Positions 53,953 through 63,220 are shown, counted from the first letter of the stretch. The stretch: DNA of 64,000 bases from Bacillota bacterium (GCA_023435895.1 JAEZLH010000017.1:310001-374000); one strand, 5' to 3'. Numbers and translations are program-made. The notes: generated by a model from the letters alone, not told the origin.

Positions 53953-54783
53953 TTAAAAAATCTCAATTCTGTTCTGCTCAACTTTTGGAAAGGTAGTACT
54001 TTCCGAAAATTGCGTCTGCCTATATTGAGTAGGAGATAAACCGGTAACTTGTTTGAACTGTCGCATGAAATGTACATCATTTTCGTATCCACATTGTTCT
54101 GCAATATGTCGAATGGAAAGCTTTGTCGTACATAACTGTTGCTTCGCATATTCTACACGTGCATTAATCACATCGGACATGCAGGTGATACCAAAGTGTT
54201 TCTTATAGAGACGTTGAAAATAATAGGGACTAAGACAAATCTGATGGGACAGGTTTTCAATCGTCCAGTCCAAATAGGGGCGATTATATATTTTGGAACG
54301 AAGTAAAGAGAATTTATCATAATTTTTAATCCAGCTATTGGAGTTTTCACGAAGAATTGCCTCGGAAATTTTATTGAAAAATATATGCATATAACAGTTA
54401 ATCGTGTCTTCTTTATATTTGTTATTAGAATATTGCTCAATATTAATGCTATTGAGAAGCATGGAGTAGGACTCCATATCTTTAATTGCAATGGGTGTTT
54501 CAAAAGGAATTTTCAAACTCTCAAGATATAACTTATCCTCGGCAGTCATTTCAAAGTGGAACCAATCATTTGAGAAAGACGTTCCGGCACTACGGTAATA
54601 CTGGGGTGTCCCTTCTTTATAAAGAAAGAAGGTATTGGGCTCTATTTTGATGTTGGTTCCATTGATTGAAAATAGCGCAGGACTTTTAATGAGCAAGGCT
54701 AAATAATCACCTGACCCGGAAGGGCGATCGATAAAAAAATCGGAATCATGAACATGATTGTATCCAATATATGTAATTCTCAT
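53953..54783 (-). CDS. AraC-family transcriptional regulator
   Basis: A 276-residue regulator. An N-terminal cupin-like arm (YIGYNHVHDSDFFIDRP, PNTFFLYKEGTPQYYRS) probably binds a sugar, and the C-terminal pair of AraC helix-turn-helices follows (LSHQICLSPYYFQRLYKKH, and SIRHIAEQCGYENDVHFMRQFKQ, then GLSPTQYR). It is divergent from a sugar ABC operon with GH43 enzyme, so it most likely activates that operon. ATG 54783 follows GGAGGT closely; the frame extends beyond it without a good site. Confidence 0.9.
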   Translation of the reverse strand: MRITYIGYNHVHDSDFFIDRPSGSGDYLALLIKSPALFSINGTNIKIEPNTFFLYKEGTPQYYRSAGTSFSNDWFHFEMTAEDKLYLESLKIPFETPIAIKDMESYSMLLNSINIEQYSNNKYKEDTINCYMHIFFNKISEAILRENSNSWIKNYDKFSLLRSKIYNRPYLDWTIENLSHQICLSPYYFQRLYKKHFGITCMSDVINARVEYAKQQLCTTKLSIRHIAEQCGYENDVHFMRQFKQVTGLSPTQYRQTQFSESTTFPKVEQNRIEIF

Positions 54784-54924
54784 ATGACCTCCAATTATAA
54801 ATAGCATTATATATCAGTTATTTCACAGTTTACATCATTACAATTTTTGTGTCAAGAATATAAAATAATAAACGTAGCAAGAGAAAAAATAGCAAAGATT
54901 TATAAATAAAACTGATTTGCATCC

Positions 54925-54947
54925 CTCCAAATTAGTATAATTGTGGA
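54925..54947 (+). promoter_or_regulatory. Inverted repeat flanking a TATAAT before the second sugar operon
   Basis: CTCCA (54925-54929) and TGGAG (54943-54947) flank a TATAAT at 54936-54941. The -35 is poor (TGATTT at 54913), consistent with activator dependence. The inverted repeat is a candidate site for the divergent AraC protein. Confidence 0.4.
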
Positions 54948-55038
54948 GAAAAGTGGAAATGCAATCGGCTTATTCATTTTTGCTAAAAAGCTTTATTAAT
55001 CAGTGTTATTTATTAGAGTAGTTAAAAGGAGGATGACC

Positions 55039-56406
55039 ATGAAAAAAGGGTTAGTAGCGGTTATTATGGCATTAGTAATGACAATGGGATGTCTTACTGG
55101 TTGTGGGGGCAGTAAAAGTGATAAACCAGCAGATGCAGGAAAGACAGCAACAGAACATGGTAAGGTAATTAATATTTACGGATGGAATGAAAGTTTCAAA
55201 ACATTAGTGGATAAGTATTATATTCCAACAGGCAGATTGCCGAAAGATGTTAAGATTAATTGGGTAACAATTCCGAGTGCAGACAATGCTTATCAGAACG
55301 CTCTGGATGAAGCACTGTTAAAGCAGAAAGATGTATCAGCAGATAAGAAAGTGGATTTATTCTTAGTGGAAGCTGATTATGCATTAAAATATGCTCAGTC
55401 AGATGTTACTTTAGATGTACAAAAGGATGTTGGATTAACACAAGATCAAATGTCACAGATGTATGAGTATACAAAACAAATTATGACTACTAAGGATGGC
55501 GCAATTAAGGGTGTATCCGGTTTTGCATCACCAGGATTATTTGCTTATCGTAGATCAATTGCAAAAGGTGTATTAGGTACTGACGATCCCAAGGAAGTAC
55601 AGAATTATTTAAGCGATTGGAACAAGTTTGACGAAATTGCTAAAAAAGCTAATGATAAGGGATATAAGATGTTAGCTGGTTATAGCGATTCTTACAGAGT
55701 CTTCTCAAATAATGTATCATCTCCTTGGGTTGACGGAACTAAGATCGTAATCGACAAGAATATTCTTAATTGGGTTGATCAAACAAAGAAATATACAGAC
55801 AGTGGTTACAACAATAAACATGGTATCTGGTCAGATGGCTGGAGTGCAGATCAAGGTCCCAAAGGAAATGTATTAAGCTTCTTCTACTCAACCTGGGGTG
55901 TTAACTTTACTTTGATGGGTAATTCCTTAGCAAAATCAGTTGCTGATGGTGGAAAAGAAGAAGTTGGTAATGGTATCTATGGTGACTATGGAATTTGCCT
56001 TGGACCCCAGTCCTTCTATTGGGGCGGAACATGGTTATGTGCAGCAAATGGCAGTGATAATATCCCGGAAGTAAAAGATATTATGCAATTTTTCACTTGT
56101 GAAAAAGAACCAATGAAGAAAATGGCAACAGAGACTATCGATTTTGCTAACAATAAAGAAGCAATGGAAGAAGTTGCAAAAAGTGATTTTAAGAGTGCAT
56201 TTTTAGCTGGTCAGAATCCATATACCTACTTCTGTGAAGCAGCTTTAAATATCGATATGAAGAATACATCTATCTACGATCAAGGTTTAAATGATGCTTT
56301 AGGTAAGGCTATGGGTGACTACTTTGATAATAATGTAGATTATAACACAGCATTAGAGAATTTTTATAAGATAGTAAACGAGAAGTATCCAGAATTACAA
56401 AAATAA
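55039..56406 (+). CDS. Sugar ABC transporter substrate-binding lipoprotein
   Basis: A 455-residue lipoprotein with lipobox CLTGC (Cys at about residue 23) and typical CUT1 binding-protein features (INIYGWNESFKTLVDKYY, DLFLVEADYALKYAQSD, FSNNVSSPWVDG, NPYTYFCEAALN). It captures the oligosaccharide outside the membrane and passes it to the two permeases that follow. AAAAGGAGG (55024-55032) is well spaced for ATG 55039. The last codons and stop are duplicated directly after the gene (56413-56431). Confidence 0.9.
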   Translation: MKKGLVAVIMALVMTMGCLTGCGGSKSDKPADAGKTATEHGKVINIYGWNESFKTLVDKYYIPTGRLPKDVKINWVTIPSADNAYQNALDEALLKQKDVSADKKVDLFLVEADYALKYAQSDVTLDVQKDVGLTQDQMSQMYEYTKQIMTTKDGAIKGVSGFASPGLFAYRRSIAKGVLGTDDPKEVQNYLSDWNKFDEIAKKANDKGYKMLAGYSDSYRVFSNNVSSPWVDGTKIVIDKNILNWVDQTKKYTDSGYNNKHGIWSDGWSADQGPKGNVLSFFYSTWGVNFTLMGNSLAKSVADGGKEEVGNGIYGDYGICLGPQSFYWGGTWLCAANGSDNIPEVKDIMQFFTCEKEPMKKMATETIDFANNKEAMEEVAKSDFKSAFLAGQNPYTYFCEAALNIDMKNTSIYDQGLNDALGKAMGDYFDNNVDYNTALENFYKIVNEKYPELQK

Positions 56407-56431
56407 AGTAATCAGAATTACAAAAATAAAG
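56390..56431 (+). repeat. Direct 19-bp duplication of the binding-protein gene end
   Basis: CAGAATTACAAAAATAAAG occurs at 56390-56408, spanning the stop codon, and again at 56413-56431, four bases later. The period of 23 bp suggests slippage or a small tandem duplication. Confidence 0.85.
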
Positions 56432-56436
56432 CAAAT

Positions 56437-56470
56437 GTGGAACATGACGAATTGTTTTGCCATGTTCCAC
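56437..56470 (+). terminator. Intercistronic hairpin after the second binding-protein gene
   Basis: GTGGAACATG (56437-56446) pairs perfectly with CATGTTCCAC (56461-56470), without a T-run. Its place mirrors that of the hairpins after the first binding-protein gene and may raise binding-protein mRNA relative to the permeases. Confidence 0.5.
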
Positions 56471-56533
56471 TCTTATTAGGTAAAAGAGAGTTACAGGTTG
56501 TCAAAAAAGTGGCGGAGGAATGGTGATATTATT

Positions 56534-57463
56534 ATGAAAAGATCAGAAAAGAGGAAGAAAGGAGTTAGTTATGCAAAGTGGGGATATATATTCTTGCTCC
56601 CATTTTTCATTATTTACTTTCTTTTTTCTTTAATTCCGTTGGTTAATACATTTTGGAATAGTTTATTTGAAAATTATATGTCAGGATTAAATCAGATAGG
56701 GCCTACCTTTGTAGGATTGGAGAATTTTAAAACTATTATAACTCCTGATTTGTTAAAATACGCAGGGAATACGCTTATTCTTTGGCTATTAGGTTTTATT
56801 CCGCAAATCATTGTATCCTTAGTACTTGCAGTATGGTTAACGGATGGTGCAATGCGAGTAAAGGGAAAAGGGTTTTTTAAGACAGTTATCTATATGCCGA
56901 ATTTAATTATGGCTGCAGCGTTCTCTATGTTATTTTTTGCATTGTTTTCAGATATAGGTCCGATTAATAATATTTTAGTTTCTACGGGAATACTGCATGA
57001 GCCGCTTCGGTTCCTAAGTAATGTCTGGTGGACAAGATCATTAGTTGCAATCATGGGATTTTTGATGTGGTATGGTAATACTACAATTTTATTGATGGTA
57101 GCGGTGCTTGGTGTTGATAAATCTATCTACGAGGCTGCACGTATGGATGGTGCTACAACATTTAAAATTTTCAGACAAATTACAGTTCCATTAATTAGCC
57201 CGGTATTGGTATATGTATTTATAACCTCAATGATCGGTGGTATTCAGTCCTTTGATGTACCTCAGATTTTAACAGGCGGCAGCGGTGGTCCTAATAGAAC
57301 CAGTATGACTCTGATTATGTATTTGAACAACCTTTTATACAATAAAAACTATGGACGTGCCGGTGCACTTTCTGTAATTCTATTTTTCATTACAGCTGTT
57401 TTAAGTATTTTTGTATTCAAAAAGTTAACTGGCAATATGACCAAAAAGAAAGGAGTATATTAA
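56534..57463 (+). CDS. Carbohydrate ABC transporter permease (MalF/UgpA-type)
   Basis: A 309-residue permease with about six membrane segments (first at residues 16-38) and the EAA loop KSIYEAARMDGATTFKIFR followed by TVPLI. ATG 56534 is the best start although its ribosome-binding site is indistinct (GGTGA seven bases upstream, GGAGG further off). Its stop overlaps the ATG of the next permease by one base. Confidence 0.88.
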   Translation: MKRSEKRKKGVSYAKWGYIFLLPFFIIYFLFSLIPLVNTFWNSLFENYMSGLNQIGPTFVGLENFKTIITPDLLKYAGNTLILWLLGFIPQIIVSLVLAVWLTDGAMRVKGKGFFKTVIYMPNLIMAAAFSMLFFALFSDIGPINNILVSTGILHEPLRFLSNVWWTRSLVAIMGFLMWYGNTTILLMVAVLGVDKSIYEAARMDGATTFKIFRQITVPLISPVLVYVFITSMIGGIQSFDVPQILTGGSGGPNRTSMTLIMYLNNLLYNKNYGRAGALSVILFFITAVLSIFVFKKLTGNMTKKKGVY

Positions 57464-58311
57464 TGGAAAATAATGGAGTTAGTGTAAAAGTGAAAAAGGT
57501 TTTTTGTTATTTCGTACTCATCTTTCTAGCAGTTGCGAGTTTGTTTCCGTTTTATGTGCTCATTGTAAATGCTACACGTGCACATGCTGATATTCAAAAG
57601 GGATTTTCTATGATACCTGCAAAAGCATTCTTTTTTAATATGAAGAATGTTTTGGGAAATGAAAACTTACCAGTATTATCAGGTATTAAAAATAGTCTTA
57701 TTATTGCTACATTCAGTGCAGGATTTTGTGTTTATTTTTCCTCTTTAACGGCATATGCAATCCATGCTTATAATTTTAAATACAAACAGCAGATTTTTAT
57801 GTTTATCTTATTAATTATGATGGTTCCGGGACAAGTTTCTGCATTAGGATTTATTAGATGGGTGGCGAAGTTAGGGTTAACAGACTCTTATGTACCACTT
57901 ATTATGCCTGCAATTGCAGCACCTGCTGTGTTCTTCTTTATGAAACAATTCATGGACAGTAATTTGCCCATAGAGATTATTGAGGCAGCCAGGGTGGATG
58001 GATCGAAAGAATTCTATACCTTTAATAAGATTATTTGCCCAATCATGAAGCCTGCAATTGCTGCACAATTAATCTTTAGTTTTGTTGGCAATTGGAATAA
58101 TTACCTGATTCCTTCTTTAATTCTGAAATCAGATAGTAAGAAAACACTTCCTATTCTGATTGCACAGCTAAGAAGTGCAGACTTTTTAAAGTTTGATATG
58201 GGTCAGGTTTATATGCTGATATTTTTAGCAATCATACCAGTCTGCATCGTGTATATAGCATTATCCAAACATATTGTTGGTGGCTTGGCGGCTGGAAGTG
58301 TAAAGGGTTAA
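57463..58311 (+). CDS. Carbohydrate ABC transporter permease (MalG/UgpE-type)
   Basis: A 282-residue permease with six hydrophobic segments, the EAA loop IEIIEAARVDGSKEFYTFN, and a GGLAAGSVKG C-terminus typical of MalG-type partners. AAAGGAG (57450-57456) precedes the overlapping ATG. It is translationally coupled to genes on both sides (TAATG junctions). No ATPase gene is in the operon. Confidence 0.9.
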   Translation: MENNGVSVKVKKVFCYFVLIFLAVASLFPFYVLIVNATRAHADIQKGFSMIPAKAFFFNMKNVLGNENLPVLSGIKNSLIIATFSAGFCVYFSSLTAYAIHAYNFKYKQQIFMFILLIMMVPGQVSALGFIRWVAKLGLTDSYVPLIMPAIAAPAVFFFMKQFMDSNLPIEIIEAARVDGSKEFYTFNKIICPIMKPAIAAQLIFSFVGNWNNYLIPSLILKSDSKKTLPILIAQLRSADFLKFDMGQVYMLIFLAIIPVCIVYIALSKHIVGGLAAGSVKG

Positions 58312-59210
58312 TGAATAAAAAAGACAGTAAGAAAATGAGGGAAGTTATGCGATATATAAAAACAGACATTCCAGTGAGAGATCCATATGTTTTGGTCGAC
58401 GGTGGAAAATATTATTTGTATGGTACTAGAGTTGAGACTTGCTGGGGATATGCAGATGGATTTGACGTATATGTAAGTGAGGATCTGGAGCATTGGAGTG
58501 ATGCGATAGAAGTGTTCCATAATAATGGTGATTTTTGGGCTGATCAAAATTATTGGGCTCCGGAAGTTCATAGTTATATGGGTGCATATTATATGTTCGC
58601 AAGCTTTAAAAAGGAGAATGTAGCAAGGGGAACACAGATATTATGTTCTGAATCACCGCTTGGTCCGTTTTTACCAATTTCAGAGGGTCCAATCACCCCG
58701 AGGGAGTGGGAATGCCTGGACGGTACCTTGTATGTAGATAGAAATCAACAACCTTATATTGTTTTTTGCCATGAATGGCAACAGATTGGCAATGGAACCA
58801 TGTGTGCAATGAAATTAAGCAAGGATTTAACAACAGCTATATCAGAGCCCTGGGTTTTATTTGATGCAAAAAGTACCGGATGGACAAAAAGTATTGACGG
58901 TGATAATAGCTATGTGACAGACGGTCCATTTTTGCAGAGAATGGAGGATGGAAGCTTGGTAATGCTATGGTCAAGTCATGGAGAAGAAGGATATGCCCAG
59001 GCATTAGCTAGAAGTACAAATGGTGAAATAGACGGTCTTTGGCAGCAGGATAAAGAGCTGATATTTTCTAAAAATGGCGGGCATGGTATGGTTTTTAAGA
59101 GCTTACAGGGAGAACCTATGCTTACAATTCATATGCCCAATAAAACACCCGACGAACGTGCAGCATTTTTCCCTATTGTTGAAGAAAATGGAACGTATAA
59201 ATTAATATAA
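58311..59210 (+). CDS. Glycoside hydrolase family 43-like enzyme
   Basis: A protein of up to 299 residues with the five-bladed propeller pattern of GH43 (arabinosidases and xylosidases). The general base is probably Asp in IPVRDPYVLVDGG; YYLYGTR and NYWAPEVHS are also typical. The acidic residue of WECLDGTLYVD is a candidate for the catalytic acid region. No signal peptide, so it acts on imported oligosaccharide. The start at 58311 overlaps the permease stop by one base. An in-frame ATG at 58347 with GAGGG upstream gives a more usual N-terminus, and either is possible. It closes the operon. Confidence 0.82.
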   Translation: MNKKDSKKMREVMRYIKTDIPVRDPYVLVDGGKYYLYGTRVETCWGYADGFDVYVSEDLEHWSDAIEVFHNNGDFWADQNYWAPEVHSYMGAYYMFASFKKENVARGTQILCSESPLGPFLPISEGPITPREWECLDGTLYVDRNQQPYIVFCHEWQQIGNGTMCAMKLSKDLTTAISEPWVLFDAKSTGWTKSIDGDNSYVTDGPFLQRMEDGSLVMLWSSHGEEGYAQALARSTNGEIDGLWQQDKELIFSKNGGHGMVFKSLQGEPMLTIHMPNKTPDERAAFFPIVEENGTYKLI

Positions 59211-59245
59211 ATGAATTAAAAATGTATTTATAGTTTGAATATGGA

Positions 59246-59291
59246 TTAGCGAATAAAGCAGGTTCCTTCGAGAACCTGCTTTATTCGTTAA
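59246..59291 (+). terminator. Intrinsic terminator of the second sugar operon
   Basis: Twenty bases (59246-59265) pair with 59272-59291 with one G-U and a six-base loop. A strong hairpin, but no long T-run follows. Confidence 0.7.
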
Positions 59292-59487
59292 TCGATATAA
59301 GGTTTTGGATGGAGATAAGTGCTCATAAATGCACAAGGGCGGTTCTTTTTAAGTTATTGATAGCATGATATTTGATTGCGTTTTTAGGTTGATCTGTACA
59401 TTGCATCCTGTATATACTTGACATTCATAAAATTGCCAAATATAATCAAAATAAATATTGGGGATTAATTTAGGAGGTAAATAGGGA

Positions 59488-60318
59488 ATGAATAAACAAG
59501 TGATAGATTGTATAAAACGACCAGAACTTTATGCGAAAAGTACAGCAAAGTTTTGGGATGATGAGCATATATCAATAGGAATGCTGGAAGCACATCTGAA
59601 TCCGGAATGGGATGCAGCAACCAGGAAGATAAGCTTTGTTAATGCTTCTGTGGATTGGATCGAGCAGTTAGCATCTTCAAATCAGTATAAAAAACTTTTG
59701 GATATGGGCTGTGGGCCGGGGATTTATGCGGAAAAGCTGTGTCAAAAGGGTTATCAGGTAACCGGTATCGATTTATCTACCAGGTCTATTGATTATGCGA
59801 AGGAGCATGCAGTAAAGGAAGGACTGGATATATGCTATCTAAATGAGAATTATCTTAATTTGAATTATGAAGAAGAATATGATGTAATCATTTTGATTTA
59901 TTGTGATTTTGGAGTTTTGTCCGATGAAGATAGAGCAGTCGTATTAAAAAATGTATATCGTGCTTTAAAGAAAGGCGGTAAATTCTTCGTTGATGTTTTT
60001 ACTCCAAAGCAGTATGAAGATCGTCAGGAATCAAACAGTTGGCAGGTAGCGGAGAGTGGCTTCTGGTCGCCCCAACCACACCTTGCCTTAAACTCCATGT
60101 ACCGATATGAGGGAAATACGATCCTTAATCAAACAGTAATCGTGACGGAGAACACCGTTAATTGCTATAATATTTGGGAGCATATGTTCACTCAGGAGGA
60201 ACTTAGGGGTGATATGGAGTTAGCTGGCTTTCCAATCATAGAAGTTTATGGGGATGCAGCAGGTGAGGACTATCTGGTTAGTAGCAGTACTACCATGTGT
60301 ATGGTAGCCACCAAATAG
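59488..60318 (+). CDS. Class I SAM-dependent methyltransferase
   Basis: A 276-residue methyltransferase with SAM motif LLDMGCGPGIYAEKL (near residue 70), acidic loop VTGIDLSTRSIDYA, and the post-motif region YCDFGVLSDEDRAVVLKN. The substrate is not deducible. TAGGAGG and AGGGAATG fit the start. It is not related in sequence order to the smaller methyltransferase at 38740. Convergent with the HMA protein gene. Confidence 0.85.
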   Translation: MNKQVIDCIKRPELYAKSTAKFWDDEHISIGMLEAHLNPEWDAATRKISFVNASVDWIEQLASSNQYKKLLDMGCGPGIYAEKLCQKGYQVTGIDLSTRSIDYAKEHAVKEGLDICYLNENYLNLNYEEEYDVIILIYCDFGVLSDEDRAVVLKNVYRALKKGGKFFVDVFTPKQYEDRQESNSWQVAESGFWSPQPHLALNSMYRYEGNTILNQTVIVTENTVNCYNIWEHMFTQEELRGDMELAGFPIIEVYGDAAGEDYLVSSSTTMCMVATK

Positions 60319-60350
60319 AAAAATTTTTAATACATAGGTAGAGATTAATC

Positions 60351-60389
60351 TTTGGGAAGCACTCTGATTCATGTAAAGTGCTTCCCAAA
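60351..60389. terminator. Perfect 13-bp hairpin between convergent genes
   Basis: TTTGGGAAGCACT (60351-60363) pairs with AGTGCTTCCCAAA (60377-60389). It is placed to terminate both the methyltransferase and the convergent HMA gene, although no clean T-run is on either side. Confidence 0.6.
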
Positions 60390-60403
60390 TGATATGGTTG
60401 ATC

Positions 60404-60607
60404 CTACTCTATTTTGCATCCGATGTGTTCGATGGTATCTTTGATATCACGTTCCATGGCGGGAGCATTAAAACCCACTTCAACAGTTCCACGATGCAAA
60501 TCTACATTTACCATTTGAATTCCGTCGATTTTTTCAAGAGAATTCTTGAGTTGAGTTTTGATGAGCGTATTGTTTATTCCGTTTACGGTATAGTGTACGT
60601 TATTCAT
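60404..60607 (-). CDS. Heavy-metal-associated (HMA) fold protein lacking the CxxC site
   Basis: A 67-residue protein with the beta-alpha-beta-beta-alpha-beta pattern of copper chaperones: YTVNGINN, LKNSLEKIDGIQMVNVDL, GTVEVGF, DIKDTIEHIG. The metal-binding M-x-C-x-x-C is replaced by GINNTLI, so metal binding by the usual site is impossible. It may be a degenerate paralogue or have another ligand role. The ATG at 60607 follows AAAGGAG with good spacing. Confidence 0.8.
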   Translation of the reverse strand: MNNVHYTVNGINNTLIKTQLKNSLEKIDGIQMVNVDLHRGTVEVGFNAPAMERDIKDTIEHIGCKIE

Positions 60608-60915
60608 ATGATTCTCCTTTCCGTGTGGTGAAAATTGATTAGATATTGGAAAATAATTCATGGTACAAGCATATGATCGCAACTGCTTGTACCAATCTTT
60701 GTTGTAGATGTTAATTCTATTTATTAGTCTTTGGGAAATGACATGTTATTATTAACAAAATCGTAGAAATATTCTTCCATTCGCATCAGCAAGGGAATCA
60801 ATACAAAAATAATTGACACAATTTTTAAAATTGATTCGAGTGTCAAAGGCTCTTTCAAACAGAATTCATCAGCATTCTCGTAATGCAAAAGAAACCTCAA
60901 AAATATATTAAGGTG

Positions 60916-60945
60916 TTTACTTGATATAAATAGTAATGCTATAAT
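60916..60945 (+). promoter_or_regulatory. Putative promoter of the LysR-type regulator gene (extended -10)
   Basis: TGCTATAAT (TATAAT 60940-60945) is an extended -10; TTTACT (60916-60921) is the best -35, 18 bases upstream. The gap 60608-60915 otherwise holds only a doubtful minus-strand frame. Confidence 0.5.
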
Positions 60946-60986
60946 CAGCTTGTATGTTAAACGCGGAAGCTATAAGGGAGGATTAT

Positions 60987-61901
60987 ATGAATATAGATTT
61001 AGAATATTATCGTATCTTTTACTATGTAGCCAAGGCAGGAAGTTTCACCCAGGCAGGGGAAAGCCTGTGTATCTCACAACCGGCGGTCAGCCAGGCAATC
61101 AAGCAACTGGAGACACAGCTTAAAAGCAGGCTTTTTATCAGGGTACCCAAGGGAGTAAAGCTTACCCGTGAGGGTGAGGTTCTTTTTAACTATGTTCAAC
61201 GAGGTTATGAATATATTCTTCTAGGGGAAGAAAAGTTTCAGAAAATGTTAGATCTTGAGTATGGAGAAATTCGAATTGGTGCAAGTGATATGACCCTTCA
61301 GTTTTATTTACTACCCTATCTTGAGGAATTTCATAGCAGATTTCCGAAGATTAAGGTGACAGTGACGAATGCACCAACTCCGGATACCTTGCAGTATCTT
61401 TATGAAGGTAGAATTGATTTTGGTATCGTCAGCGAACCCTTTGAAGCAAAACAGGAAATTGCAATTAGAAAGGTGAGGGAAATCCAGGATATCTTTGTCG
61501 CGGGCAAGAAATTTGAACATCTGAGAGAACAGACGCTATCCTTTCAAGAACTGGAAAAGCTTCCGATTGTTTGCCTGGAAAGCAATACCAGCTCACGTAA
61601 ATTCATTGATGAATTTCTTCAACAGAATAGTGTGAAACTAAAACCTGAATTTGAACTTGCCATGAGTGATATTATCGTCCAGTTTGCAGCAAGAAATCTT
61701 GGCATCGGATGTGTAGTGAAGGATTTTGCATTAAAGGCTTTATCGGAAGGTGAGCTCTTTGAGTTGAAATTTGAACAGGAAATACCTAAGCGTAACTTCT
61801 GTATCATCACCGGCAACTCGAATCCCATTACTACAGCTGCCAATGAATTGCTTAAGATGATGCAAAAGGATGTTGAAAAAGCAGAAGATAATAACAGCTA
61901 A
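60987..61901 (+). CDS. LysR-family transcriptional regulator
   Basis: A 304-residue regulator. The N-terminal winged helix (YYRIFYYVAKAGSFTQAGES, ISQPAVSQAIKQLETQL) is followed by a LysR effector-binding domain of two alpha/beta lobes (GEIRIGASDMTL, IDFGIVSEPF). ATG 60987 follows AAGGGAGG (60974-60981). It resembles CysB/CbbR-type architecture; the effector is unknown. dut follows 40 bases later in the same direction and could be co-transcribed. Confidence 0.9.
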   Translation: MNIDLEYYRIFYYVAKAGSFTQAGESLCISQPAVSQAIKQLETQLKSRLFIRVPKGVKLTREGEVLFNYVQRGYEYILLGEEKFQKMLDLEYGEIRIGASDMTLQFYLLPYLEEFHSRFPKIKVTVTNAPTPDTLQYLYEGRIDFGIVSEPFEAKQEIAIRKVREIQDIFVAGKKFEHLREQTLSFQELEKLPIVCLESNTSSRKFIDEFLQQNSVKLKPEFELAMSDIIVQFAARNLGIGCVVKDFALKALSEGELFELKFEQEIPKRNFCIITGNSNPITTAANELLKMMQKDVEKAEDNNS

Positions 61902-61941
61902 CTAATTTACAAACTATTTTAAGTGAAAAACGGAGGATATT

Positions 61942-62376
61942 ATGCCAAACATAAAAATTAAATATTTTAGTGACAAAATTGAAAAATTACAATACATTGA
62001 AAATAAATCTGATTGGATTGATCTTAGAGCCAGCGAAGAGATAAGTTTAAAAGCAGGGGAATTTAAATTAATCCCTCTTGGTATTGCAATGGAATTACCA
62101 AAAGGCTATGAAGCACATGTGGTCCCCAGAAGCAGTACCTTTAAAAACTTTGGTATTCTTCAGACCAATTCCATGGGTGTCATTGATGAAAGCTATAGTG
62201 GTGATAATGATCAGTGGTTTTTTCCCGCAATGGCAATGAGGGATACAGAAATTCATGTGAATGATAGAATCTGTCAATTCAGAATTATGGAGCATCAGCC
62301 AACTATAGAGTTCCATGAAGTAGAGGTTCTTGGAAACATTGACCGTGGAGGACACGGCAGTACTGGAAAACAATAG
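61942..62376 (+). CDS. dut: dUTP diphosphatase (dUTPase)
   Basis: A 144-residue trimeric-type dUTPase that keeps dUTP out of DNA. Motifs I-V are recognisable: WIDLRASE, PRSSTF, GVIDESYSGDN (with the uracil-sensing Tyr), ICQFRI and RGGHGSTG. Motif III and motif V deviate slightly from the common GVIDxDYxGE and GGFGSTG. AGGAGG and ATG fit. A dUTPase in a chromosomal location beside metabolic genes is normal. Confidence 0.93.
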   Translation: MPNIKIKYFSDKIEKLQYIENKSDWIDLRASEEISLKAGEFKLIPLGIAMELPKGYEAHVVPRSSTFKNFGILQTNSMGVIDESYSGDNDQWFFPAMAMRDTEIHVNDRICQFRIMEHQPTIEFHEVEVLGNIDRGGHGSTGKQ

Positions 62377-62425
62377 TTTATATTGACATCGAAGAAGCGT
62401 CTTAGTTAAAAGTCAGGAGGTTTGT

Positions 62426-63127
62426 ATGGCAGGAGTAATTACACATATGGTTGTGGCAAGGGAGATTGCGAAGAGATTGCCCAAAGGAACCATTCAGGAT
62501 ATGGGAATGTTCTATCTCGGTAACCTGGCACCGGATGCCATACATGCCAGAGAAGGCTATATCAGAGAGTTTAAAAAGCATACTCATTTAAGGGATGATA
62601 TTCCTGATAAGGATTTCGAGAGTGAGATAAACCGGAATATATTCCATAGTCGTGTGAAAGAATTTATCTTGAACTACCGAAATCGTGAGGGTGGACTTTT
62701 GGATCTTTATAGGGGATATATCTGCCATATCCTAACGGATGAGCTGTTTGTTCTGAATTGTCGGAAGGATTTTTGTATCCAGATGGAGAAACAGGGGGTG
62801 GTACAAAGTGATCCCATTTTCTTTGAATATATTGTAGCGGATATGAACCGGAATGATATTATGCTGATTAAAAATTATGAGGGCAGCAGTGAGATAAAAG
62901 CCACATTAGAACAAGCAAGGGTATATCCGGTAATTGATTATATCACGGAAAAGGAAATGCAAATCAGTAAGGACTGGCTGCTTTTTCAGCACTTTTACAT
63001 AAAGAGTGAGGAACAGCCGCCAAGAATTATTAGCTATGAAAGTATCATAAAATTCGTGCATATGGCTGCAGAGGACATCGTAAAAAGATTAACAGATGAC
63101 AGCTCTTTTCCAAAATTTCTTTCGTAA
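62426..63127 (+). CDS. Zinc-dependent phospholipase C-like protein
   Basis: A 233-residue all-alpha protein with the His/Asp pattern of the zinc-dependent phospholipase C superfamily (VITHMVVAREIAKRLP, GNLAPDAIHA, HTHLRDD, YICHILTDELF). No signal peptide, so it is probably cytoplasmic; many uncharacterised Firmicute members exist. The activity is inferred only from fold. AGGAGGT precedes the ATG, 49 bases after dut. Confidence 0.75.
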   Translation: MAGVITHMVVAREIAKRLPKGTIQDMGMFYLGNLAPDAIHAREGYIREFKKHTHLRDDIPDKDFESEINRNIFHSRVKEFILNYRNREGGLLDLYRGYICHILTDELFVLNCRKDFCIQMEKQGVVQSDPIFFEYIVADMNRNDIMLIKNYEGSSEIKATLEQARVYPVIDYITEKEMQISKDWLLFQHFYIKSEEQPPRIISYESIIKFVHMAAEDIVKRLTDDSSFPKFLS

Positions 63128-63214
63128 AAAGACATAAGTGGAAGTTATGCTTCACATAATTAATATTGATTTTACTTATGTGATAAAATACATTATACTT
63201 GGTAAGTAATTGGG

Positions 63215-63220
63215 TATAAT
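63215..63220 (+). promoter_or_regulatory. Putative -10 (TATAAT) of purA
   Basis: TATAAT 63215-63220 lies 55 bases before the purA ATG; only a weak -35 (TTATAC at 63193) is seen. Confidence 0.35.

Noticed and set aside
54843..54910. Mobile-element remnant before the second sugar operon
   Set aside because: No inverted repeats or transposase sequence found; plain AT-rich spacer.
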